Below, one piece after another: positions 8,936 to 14,853 of a stretch of 23,961 nucleotides of DNA (position 1 is the first letter of the stretch; every line of letters starts with the position of its first letter). Position numbers and translations under genes: made by a program. The stretch is from Bacteroidota bacterium (GTDB lineage Bacteria; Bacteroidota; Bacteroidia; Chitinophagales; Chitinophagaceae): assembly GCA_021824855.1 (NCBI GenBank), contig JAKAJX010000093.1, forward strand, positions 1 to 23,961, read 5' to 3'. Below the pieces are notes generated by a model that saw only the letters and a list, made by a program, of their open reading frames with translations, did no database searches and was not told where the DNA came from.

Positions 8936-11044
8936 ATGAAACTATTTAAATACATCACCTTTTTTATAGCACTGATAATTGTATTTATCGGTTGTAAAAA
9001 AGAAACCTATACTGATACATCTTTTGTATCGAAAGCAGCTTCGGCCGGTAACTTATCTGTAATGTTTAATATTACTCAAGATAATACAGGATTAGTTACC
9101 ATTACACCCAATGGAACGGGTGTTGTTTATTATGATGTTTACTTTGGCGATACTGCAAAAAATGCTGTTAGTGTTAATGCAGGCTTAAGTGTAAAACATA
9201 TATACGCCGAAGGAAATTATCAAGTTAAAATAGTAGGGCATGACATTAAAGGCGGTACTACCACTTTTACGCAAGCTTTAGTTGTTTCATTTATTGCTCC
9301 TCAAAATTTGGCAGTAAAAGTAGTTACCAATAATTTAACTGTAAATGTTTCTGCATCGGCCCAATATGCAACTTTTTATAAAGTTTTTTATGGCGATTCT
9401 AATAATGTAACCCCTATTCCATATACCTCTGTTTTGGCTAATCAAGTTGCAACGCATACTTATGCCAATGCCGGCACTTATGTTGTAAAAGTGGTAGCAT
9501 TAAGCGGTGGTAGTGCAACAACACAGTTTTTAGATACCATTACTGTTGCCAACCAAATAAATTTACCGGTAACATTCGATGATCCTAATACCAATTATAC
9601 CATGTCCGATTTTGGTGGAAATAGTTCAAGTTTAGCAGTAGACCCCACTTTAGCATCGAACCATGTTATGAAATCAATTAAAACAGCAGGGGCTCAAACT
9701 TGGGCAGGTACTACCATTGGAACAGGTTTAGGATTTGCAGCCCCCATTCCGTTAACAGCTTCTAATACAAAAATGACAGTTCGAGTATATTCGCCTGCTG
9801 CCGGGTTAGATATTAAATTGAAAGTAGATAACCATAGTAATCCTAATGCAGGGCTTTCGGTAGAAACAGATGTAAAAACTACGGTTGCCAATCAATGGGA
9901 AACACTCACATTCGATTTTACGCATCCTGCAGCCGGAACGCCAGCTTTTAATGCTTCAAATACTTACGATTTGGCATCAATCTTCTTCGATTTTGGCAAT
10001 GTAGGAACCGGTTCTGTATTTTATTTCGATGATGTACAAATGGCGCCTCCTTCTTTAAAACAAATTAACTTGCCTGTAAACTTTGAAGACCCTACAGTGG
10101 ATTATACCGTTACAGATTTTGGTGGAAATGCATCTGCTTTAACTGCCGATCCATCGAATGCCGCCAATCATGTAATGAAATCTACAAAAACAGCCGGAGC
10201 ACAAGTTTGGGCGGGTACAACTATTGGTACTGTAAATGGATTTTTACAAAAAATTCCGCTTACGGCTAATGCATTAAAAATGACGGTTAAGGTATACTCA
10301 CCTGCTGCCGGATTGGATATTAAACTTAAATTAGATAACCATGCAACACCTAATGCAGGATTATCGGTAGAAACAGATGTAAAAACTACTGTAGCCAATC
10401 AGTGGGAAACTTTAACCTTCGATTTTAGTCAGCCTGCTTCCGGAACTCCGGCTTGGAATTCGGCTAATACTTACGATTTAGCGTCTATTTTCTTCGATTT
10501 TGGCAATGGAGGAACAGGGTCTGTATTTTATTGGGATGAAATTCATTTCTTATCTCAAATAAATCTTCCTGTAGATTTTAATAATCCGAATATGGATCCT
10601 ACGGTAACCGATTTTGGTAGCAATAGTTCTTCGTTAGTAGCAGATCCTGCAGGTAGTGGAAGTATTGTTACTAAAACCGTTAAACCCGCTGGTGCTCAAA
10701 CCTGGGCAGGTACAACAATAGGAACTCCTGTTGGTTTTGCATCCGCTATACCATTTAGTGCAAGCAGAACAAAAATGACGGTTCAAGTATATTCACCTGC
10801 TGCCGGAATCCCTGTACTTTTAAAAGTAGAAGACCATAATAATGGCGGTACTTTCGTTCAAGTATTAGTGAATACTACTTTGACCAATCAATGGGAAACT
10901 TTAACCTTCGATTTTAGTCAGCCTCAAGCTGGTACGCCGGCATGGAGCGCAGCCAATACATACGATAAATGTTCCATTTTCTTTGATTTTGGTAATGCTG
11001 GATCAGGAAAAGTATTTTATTGGAATAATGTAATTATTCTTTAA
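8936..11044 (+). CDS. lipoprotein with two PKD-like domains and three tandem beta-rich (CBM-like) repeats; probable surface glycan-binding protein
   Basis: 702 residues. The signal peptide ends in a lipobox with Cys20 (VFIGC) followed by KKE, a charged start often seen in surface-exported Bacteroidota lipoproteins. Residues about 35-120 and 121-205 are two PKD/Ig-like domains (VYFGDT..., VFYGDSNN..., HTYANAGTYVVKVVAL). Three homologous modules of about 160 residues follow, at 208-372, 377-539 and 542-702. Each starts INLPV(T/N/D)F and shares the DFG start, GAQ(T/V)WAGTTIGT, KMTVxVYSPAAG, QWETLTFDF and SIFFDFGN. No catalytic signature was found. Its place after susD and before GH16 genes matches surface glycan-binding proteins of beta-glucan loci. 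Carbohydrate binding by the repeats is inference; they could also be spacer domains. Confidence 0.75.
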   Translation: MKLFKYITFFIALIIVFIGCKKETYTDTSFVSKAASAGNLSVMFNITQDNTGLVTITPNGTGVVYYDVYFGDTAKNAVSVNAGLSVKHIYAEGNYQVKIVGHDIKGGTTTFTQALVVSFIAPQNLAVKVVTNNLTVNVSASAQYATFYKVFYGDSNNVTPIPYTSVLANQVATHTYANAGTYVVKVVALSGGSATTQFLDTITVANQINLPVTFDDPNTNYTMSDFGGNSSSLAVDPTLASNHVMKSIKTAGAQTWAGTTIGTGLGFAAPIPLTASNTKMTVRVYSPAAGLDIKLKVDNHSNPNAGLSVETDVKTTVANQWETLTFDFTHPAAGTPAFNASNTYDLASIFFDFGNVGTGSVFYFDDVQMAPPSLKQINLPVNFEDPTVDYTVTDFGGNASALTADPSNAANHVMKSTKTAGAQVWAGTTIGTVNGFLQKIPLTANALKMTVKVYSPAAGLDIKLKLDNHATPNAGLSVETDVKTTVANQWETLTFDFSQPASGTPAWNSANTYDLASIFFDFGNGGTGSVFYWDEIHFLSQINLPVDFNNPNMDPTVTDFGSNSSSLVADPAGSGSIVTKTVKPAGAQTWAGTTIGTPVGFASAIPFSASRTKMTVQVYSPAAGIPVLLKVEDHNNGGTFVQVLVNTTLTNQWETLTFDFSQPQAGTPAWSAANTYDKCSIFFDFGNAGSGKVFYWNNVIIL
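9557..11041 (+). repeat. three tandem in-gene module repeats (about 495-507 bp period)
   Basis: Module copies start at 9557, 10064 and 10559. Copies 1 and 2 share a 26-base exact run (9857-9882 and 10364-10389). Copies 2 and 3 share a 33-base exact run (10403-10435 and 10892-10924), where copy 1 differs. The middle copy is therefore more like copy 1 in one part and copy 3 in another, as expected after unequal crossing-over or gene conversion. Confidence 0.85.
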
Positions 11045-11063
11045 TCGATAAATAATAAATAAC

Positions 11064-11963
11064 ATGAAAAATAAAATAAAATATATTCTGTTCTTTGTTT
11101 TACTATCAGTGATTACAATTATTGCTTGTAATAAAACAACAGACTATTCTTTTGGTGCTATTAAAACACCAAGTAATATTGTTATTGCAGCATCCATTCA
11201 AGGTTTAAATTCAACCAACCCAACCGGAGATGGATCGGGAAATGTAACAATTACCGTAACAGCTACGGATGCACTAACGTATAAAATTTATTTTGGTAAT
11301 GGAGATTCTGCTTTAGCACCAACCGGTGTTGTAACCTATAAATATACTACGTTAGATACTAATTTGTATACTATCACCGTAAATGCAATAGGAACAGGTG
11401 GAGCTATGTCTACCTTAAGTAAACAAATTAAGGTTTTATATAAATTTCAAATTCCTGCCAATGTTTTATCATCTTTAACTAATGGCACATCTAAAAATTG
11501 GGTAATAGCTAAAGATACTGCAGGGCATTTTGGTGTAGGTCCATCAAGCACATTCAGTCCCGATTGGTATAAAGCACAACCAAATGAAAAACCATCCTGT
11601 GCGTATGGAAGTGTTATTACATTTACACAAGCCAGTAGTAATGCCATAACAATAAATGATAACAATGGAGGTTCTTCGTTTTTAATTGGTGCAGCTACTG
11701 CTTTTTATGGACAAACAGGAGGAGATGGATGTTATCCAATTGCTACCGGAGGTACAAAAAACCTTAGCTTTACTTCTGCTAATTCAGGATCAAATGCTAC
11801 TAATTCTACCGGTATTCAATTTAATGTTCCGGGAAATGGTATCATTGGTTTTGGTACAGGTGCTAATACGTACGAAATTTTATCTCTTAGCCCAAGTGTA
11901 ATTGTTTTAAGAAATATTGGAATTGATGGCAATGCTTGGTATCAGATATTGCGAGCACAGTAA
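11064..11963 (+). CDS. PKD-domain lipoprotein with uncharacterised C-terminal beta domain; second probable surface glycan-binding protein
   Basis: 299 residues. The signal peptide ends at Cys22 (TIIAC). Residues about 35-125 form one PKD-like domain (YKIYFGNGDS, VVTYKYTTLDTNLYTITVNAIGTGG). Residues about 130-299 are a separate domain starting SSLTNGTSKNWVIAKDTAGHFGVGP with conserved-looking aromatic and glycine positions (FSPDWYKAQPNEKPSCAY, FYGQTGGDGCYPI) and ending SVIVLRNIGIDGNAWYQILR. I do not recognise this domain as an enzyme and see no catalytic signature; the aromatic residues would suit glycan binding. It lies 19 bases after the triple-repeat lipoprotein gene, and a strong hairpin follows it. 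Its function is inferred from context: a second glycan-binding protein of the locus. It might instead hold an unrecognised activity. Confidence 0.65.
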   Translation: MKNKIKYILFFVLLSVITIIACNKTTDYSFGAIKTPSNIVIAASIQGLNSTNPTGDGSGNVTITVTATDALTYKIYFGNGDSALAPTGVVTYKYTTLDTNLYTITVNAIGTGGAMSTLSKQIKVLYKFQIPANVLSSLTNGTSKNWVIAKDTAGHFGVGPSSTFSPDWYKAQPNEKPSCAYGSVITFTQASSNAITINDNNGGSSFLIGAATAFYGQTGGDGCYPIATGGTKNLSFTSANSGSNATNSTGIQFNVPGNGIIGFGTGANTYEILSLSPSVIVLRNIGIDGNAWYQILRAQ

Positions 11964-11972
11964 TTAATACTC

Positions 11973-12014
11973 ATCGGCTAAAAATAATTTTTATATGTGT
12001 TGTTTTTAGCCGAT
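11973..12014 (+). terminator. 12-bp perfect hairpin followed by a short T-run, between binding-protein and enzyme genes
   Basis: ATCGGCTAAAAA (11973-11984) and TTTTTAGCCGAT (12003-12014) are perfect reverse complements, with an 18-base loop, followed by CTTTT. It fits a rho-independent terminator, probably a leaky one, since the GH16 gene starts only 23 bases later in the same direction. It could also act as an RNA processing or stability element that sets different transcript levels for the two halves of the operon. Confidence 0.55.
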
Positions 12015-12036
12015 CTTTTAATATCAACAATGCGAT

Positions 12037-13068
12037 ATGAAAAAAATTCTTTTTGCTTGTATAACAATTATAGCATTTCTTGAAGCTTGCGGTGGTGGCA
12101 GTAAAAATGTTGTTCCACCTAACAATCCTCCAACAAACTTAACAGTAAACGCTGTTGTTGTAGCCGATAGTAGCGGCAATGTAAACTTTACTGCATCTGC
12201 AAATAATGCGGTTAGTTATGATTTTAATTTTGGAGATGGTGTTATTCAAACTATAGCTTCGGGAGTTGTTACTTATAAGTACACAAGTTCCGGTACTTAT
12301 TCTGTTAGTGTAATTGCAACAAGTGCATCAGGACAAACCATTTCGCAAACAATATCTGTAACCGTTGTTGTTAAACTTAATTTAGTTTGGTCGGATGAAT
12401 TTAATACTCCGGGTTCGCCCGATCCCACCAAATGGGGATATAATATTGGTACCGGTTCGGGAGGATGGGGAAATAATGAATTAGAATATTATACCAACCG
12501 AACCGATAATGCAGTTGTATCGAATGGAACATTAAAAATAATAGCAAAAAAAGAAAACTATTCGGGTAGTAATTATACCTCTGCACGGTTATTAACTCAA
12601 AACTTATATTCTTTTAAGTATGGTAAAATAGAAGTGAGAGCTAAATTACCGGCCGGCTTAGGTACATGGCCTGCTATATGGATGTTAGGTAACAATATTA
12701 ATGCTGTAGGATGGCCCGCTTGTGGCGAAATGGATATTATGGAAGCAAGAGGAAGTGAGTTGAATAAAATTTATGGAACGTTGCATTATCCAACACAAGT
12801 GAATACGTATGGAGATGGTAGTTCTACTTTAATAAGTAATGCCACTACCGATTTTCATAGGTACGCTGCAATTTGGACGGCATCCTCTATTCAATTATTA
12901 GTTGATGATGTTGTATATTATACTTTACCTAATACATCAAGTTTACCTTTCAATCAAAATTTCTTTATTATTTTAAATGTAGCCATGGGTGGAAATTTTG
13001 GAGGATCAGTAGATCCGGCATTTACCTCTGCTCAAATGGAAATTGATTATGTAAGAGTGTATCAATAA
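12037..13068 (+). CDS. GH16 family endo-beta-glucanase (laminarinase-like) lipoprotein with N-terminal PKD domain
   Basis: 343 residues. Predicted to cut beta-1,3 (or mixed beta-1,3/1,4) glucan by a retaining mechanism at the cell surface. Residues 1-18 end in the lipobox-like FLEAC; Glu before Ala-Cys is unusual, but the GGGS linker after it fits a lipoprotein. Residues about 35-110 are a PKD domain (YDFNFGDGV, YKYTSSGTYSVSVIA). Residues about 114-343 are the GH16 jelly roll: LVWSDEFNTPGSPDPTKW, GWGNNELEYYTNR, YGKIEVRAKLPAGLGTWPAIWMLG, and the active-site motif GEMDIMEARG with Glu231 (nucleophile), Asp233 and Glu236 (acid/base), then the TLHYP segment and a C-terminal IDYVRVYQ. These features resemble bacterial laminarinases (GH16_3), but substrate cannot be fixed from sequence alone. 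It follows a hairpin and precedes a second GH16 gene. Confidence 0.93.
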   Translation: MKKILFACITIIAFLEACGGGSKNVVPPNNPPTNLTVNAVVVADSSGNVNFTASANNAVSYDFNFGDGVIQTIASGVVTYKYTSSGTYSVSVIATSASGQTISQTISVTVVVKLNLVWSDEFNTPGSPDPTKWGYNIGTGSGGWGNNELEYYTNRTDNAVVSNGTLKIIAKKENYSGSNYTSARLLTQNLYSFKYGKIEVRAKLPAGLGTWPAIWMLGNNINAVGWPACGEMDIMEARGSELNKIYGTLHYPTQVNTYGDGSSTLISNATTDFHRYAAIWTASSIQLLVDDVVYYTLPNTSSLPFNQNFFIILNVAMGGNFGGSVDPAFTSAQMEIDYVRVYQ

Positions 13069-13123
13069 ATTTTAAGTAACACCAACTTTCAATTATTGAA
13101 ACAAAAAAATCCGGCAGTATAAT

Positions 13124-13144
13124 TAGCCATTTTTGGTATGGCTA
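13124..13144 (+). repeat. small inverted repeat between the two GH16 genes
   Basis: TAGCCAT (13124-13130) and ATGGCTA (13138-13144) form a 7-bp stem with a 7-base loop in the 114-base gap before the second GH16 gene. No T-run follows, so it is a weak terminator candidate at best. It overlaps the upstream alternative ATG at 13138, which argues for the later start at 13183. Confidence 0.3.
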
Positions 13145-13182
13145 TTAAAACAGTATTACAGTATAAATTTAATATTTTAAAT

Positions 13183-14046
13183 ATGCTATATAAACGAATT
13201 GGATATGTTTTGATACTTTTTATGACTTTTATTGTAGTAGCAAATGCACAAAATAAAGAAGCAATAAAACACAATACAGCAAAAAGTAAAGTAATTTTTT
13301 TTGACGATTTTAATGGCAAACAACTCGATCGGTTAAAGTGGAATGTAGAAATAACCGGTATGCATGTAAATAATGAATTGCAAGCCTATGTTGATTCGGC
13401 AAAAACTATTTATGTAGAAAATAATTGTTTGGTTCTGCAGCCCGATTATTCTCCCGGATTTGTTACAAAAGATGGACAAAAATTCGATTTTATTTCGGGA
13501 AGAATAAATACTAAAAGTAAGTTTGATTTTAAATATGGTACTGCCGAAGCAAAAATTAAAGTTACCGATGGCGCAGGACTTTGGCCGGCATGGTGGATAT
13601 TGGGAAGTGGTATGTGGCCCGAAACCGGCGAAATTGATATAATGGAATATATTGGCGAAAAAGATTGGGTTAGTGCAGCCGTACATGGACAAGGATACAG
13701 CGGCGAAACCCCTTTTGTTAATAGACTATATTTTACTGCTAATAACGATGCTACAAAATGGCATATTTATGCCGTAGATTGGACACCCGATAGTTTGATA
13801 TTTAAATATGATGGAATGCCTATGTTTAGAGTTACCAAAAAAATGACCGATAATTATGGTAAATGGTGTTTCGATAATTATAAATATCTTATTCTCAACT
13901 TTGCAGTTGGTGGCGTATATCCTGCAAAAATTAATGCTGTAAAAACACCTTATTATGGATTGCCAACAACTACATTAAATGCAATTAAAGATCACAAAGC
14001 TAAAATGTATGTTGATTGGGTGAAAGTAACACAAACCGATTTTTAG
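13183..14046 (+). CDS. second GH16 family glycoside hydrolase, exported by an ordinary signal peptide
   Basis: 287 residues from ATG 13183; the frame is open to ATG 13138, but the later start gives a clean signal peptide MLYKRIGYVLILFMTF...VANA|Q. The whole mature protein is one GH16 domain: KVIFFDDFNGKQLDRLKWN, NNELQAYV, FISGRINTKSKFDFKYGTAEAKIKV, GLWPAWWILG, and the catalytic motif GEIDIMEYIG with Glu150, Asp152 and Glu155 (numbered from 13183). The C-terminal strand MYVDWVKVTQ is typical. Unlike the first GH16 it has no lipobox and no PKD domain, so it is probably periplasmic or secreted. It differs from the first enzyme around the substrate cleft (AAVHGQGYSGETPF where the first has a TLHYPT segment), so a different cleavage preference is possible. 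It is the last gene of the locus. Confidence 0.92.
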   Translation: MLYKRIGYVLILFMTFIVVANAQNKEAIKHNTAKSKVIFFDDFNGKQLDRLKWNVEITGMHVNNELQAYVDSAKTIYVENNCLVLQPDYSPGFVTKDGQKFDFISGRINTKSKFDFKYGTAEAKIKVTDGAGLWPAWWILGSGMWPETGEIDIMEYIGEKDWVSAAVHGQGYSGETPFVNRLYFTANNDATKWHIYAVDWTPDSLIFKYDGMPMFRVTKKMTDNYGKWCFDNYKYLILNFAVGGVYPAKINAVKTPYYGLPTTTLNAIKDHKAKMYVDWVKVTQTDF

Positions 14047-14093
14047 TAAGCCATAGTTGGCATTTGTTTGTTCAATATCCTATACAATACAAT

Positions 14094-14152
14094 AATCTAC
14101 CACTGTACAATTGATTGTCTTCCCCCGAAGAATAAATTTTATGTGGTAGATT
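14094..14152 (+). terminator. branched dyad structure downstream of the second GH16 gene (possible terminator)
   Basis: AATCTACCAC (14094-14103) pairs perfectly with GTGGTAGATT (14143-14152). The 39 bases between can form small hairpins: ACAA/TTGT, TCTTC/GAAGA around a CCCC loop, and ATAAA/TTTAT. The right arm runs into a T-rich tract (14151-14157). The position 48 bases after the last operon gene fits a transcription end, but the large loop is not that of a standard terminator. Confidence 0.35.
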
Positions 14153-14170
14153 TTTATTACTGTGTTGCGT

Positions 14171-14196
14171 TCGAAAAGACGAACTCGTCTTTTCGA
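14171..14196. repeat. 26-bp near-perfect palindrome heading the array
   Basis: The 12-base arms 14171-14182 and 14185-14196 (TCGAAAAGACGA and TCGTCTTTTCGA) are perfect reverse complements around a 2-base centre. Counterparts in the later units (from 14317 and from 14467) are degenerate, with one or two mismatches. Confidence 0.75.
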
Positions 14197-14212
14197 GGTT
14201 GGCACTTCCCTC

Positions 14213-14306
14213 CGTCATTTCGAGGTTGGAACAACCGAGAAATCTGTTTGAAATAAATGTTGCAGGTTTTTGTTGGGATGGATTTCTCACTTCGTTCGAA
14301 ATGACG
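14213..14306. repeat. palindromic repeat body, unit 1
   Basis: Terminal inverted repeats CGTCATTTCGA (14213-14223) and TCGAAATGACG (14296-14306) are perfect over 11 bases. Inside, GAGAAATC faces GATTTCTC, and GGTTG-GAA-CAACC forms its own small hairpin. The 94-bp unit could fold into one long hairpin with a side arm. Confidence 0.75.
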
Positions 14307-14358
14307 ATTTTTTTGTTCGAAAGGACGGTATCGTCTCTTCGAGGTTGGCACTTTCCTC

Positions 14359-14455
14359 CGTCTTTTCGAGGTTGGAACAACCGAGAAATCTGTTTGAAAT
14401 AAATGTTGTAAGGTTTCTTTTTTTGGGCAGATTTCTCACTTCGTTCGAAATGACG
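14359..14455. repeat. palindromic repeat body, unit 2
   Basis: 97 bp with ends CGTCTTTTCGA and TCGAAATGACG (one mismatch between arms). The same internal GGTTG-GAA-CAACC hairpin and GAGAAATC/GATTTCTC pair as unit 1 are present, with a few extra T and G bases in the centre. Confidence 0.75.
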
Positions 14456-14481
14456 TTTTTTTTCGTTCGAAATGACGGCAT

Positions 14482-14584
14482 CGTCTTTTCGAGGTTGGTA
14501 CAACCGAGAAATCTATTTAAAATAAATGTTGCAGGTTTTTCTTGGGTAGATTTCTCACTTCGCTTCGTTGCGTTCGAAATGACG
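14482..14584. repeat. palindromic repeat body, unit 3
   Basis: 103 bp with ends CGTCTTTTCGA and TCGAAATGACG. The internal hairpin is GGTTG-GTA-CAACC, and the right side carries a small CTTCG-type duplication (CACTTCGCTTCGTTGCG). It lies 15 bases from the tRNA relic. Confidence 0.7.
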
Positions 14585-14598
14585 GTTTGTTGTTTTGG

Positions 14599-14655
14599 GA
14601 GAGGAATCGAACCTGTATCTAATGTGTAGTAAACTTTTATTCTTTTCACTTTAAT
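14599..14655 (-). pseudogene. decayed tRNA-Arg copy (T-arm, variable loop and anticodon arm only)
   Basis: Aligned with the intact tRNA-Arg at 16179-16250, this stretch matches at most positions from the T-arm through the anticodon arm, including a 21-base exact run (14602-14622 against 16189-16209). The acceptor stem is gone on both sides, the D-arm is unrecognisable, and the anticodon triplet is changed (the plus strand reads AGT instead of AGG). It is not a functional tRNA. It has the same orientation as the intact gene, 1.6 kb away. Confidence 0.7.
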
Positions 14656-14853
14656 AAATATTCTTGACTGTCAGTTGCTAACTTAAAATTTATATAACAA
14701 CTCGCAGATAAACAATCTCTCCAAGCAGTATCTTGAAATGGGCAATAAATATTTTTTATACATTTATTTCATTAATTAAATAAGTGGATGCTACACCTCA
14801 ATACTTTATCTTTAAACTATAATCATTTATTTAACTTTTTGAAATATCATTCT

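Larger units (their letters stand above)
14171..14584. repeat. tandem array of three palindromic intergenic repeat units
   Basis: Direct repeat units begin at 14171, 14317 and 14467, so the period is 146 and 150 bp; the third unit is shorter because a roughly 29-base segment (the GGCACTT...CTCCGTC part) is missing. Each unit has a short palindromic head and a long palindromic body bounded by CGTCATTTCGA or CGTCTTTTCGA on the left and TCGAAATGACG on the right. Similar palindromic intergenic repeats are common in Bacteroidota genomes (recalled, not searched). No transposase is present. The array is not CRISPR: units are long and have no spacers. Confidence 0.85.
14047..14853. other. gene-free stretch holding repeats and a tRNA relic
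   Basis: About 800 bases without a supportable gene between GH16 and an outer-membrane protein gene. It holds, in order, a branched dyad structure (14094-14152), a tandem palindromic array (14171-14584) and a decayed tRNA-Arg copy (14599-14655). The last part, 14656-14853, is plain AT-rich DNA in which I see nothing definite. Short open frames across the array are by-products of the repeat. Confidence 0.8.

Noticed and set aside
9694..10398. Two similar antisense open frames (65 and 76 residues) inside the triple-repeat lipoprotein gene
   Set aside because: They are the complementary reading of the repeated modules; their likeness comes from the repeats, not from a conserved small gene.
13087..13101. 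TTTCAA-TTA-TTGAAA hairpin after the first GH16 gene as a terminator
   Set aside because: The stem is only six weak pairs and is followed by an A-run, not a T-run, on the coding strand.
13138..13182. ATG 13138 as the start of the second GH16 gene
   Set aside because: The added 15 residues precede a well-formed signal peptide at 13183, and this ATG lies in a hairpin stem.
14171..14584. Tandem repeats considered as a CRISPR array
   Set aside because: Units are about 150 bp, adjoining, without unique spacers, and no cas genes are in view.
14072..14649. Several overlapping open frames on both strands with recurring SFRGW, HFERSEKS and FEMT peptides
   Set aside because: They are translations of the palindromic repeat array in different frames, lack start signals or domains, and end inside repeats.
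14788..14853. ATG 14788 as the start of the outer-membrane protein gene
   Set aside because: The added 22 residues are not signal-like and a clean signal peptide starts at 14854.
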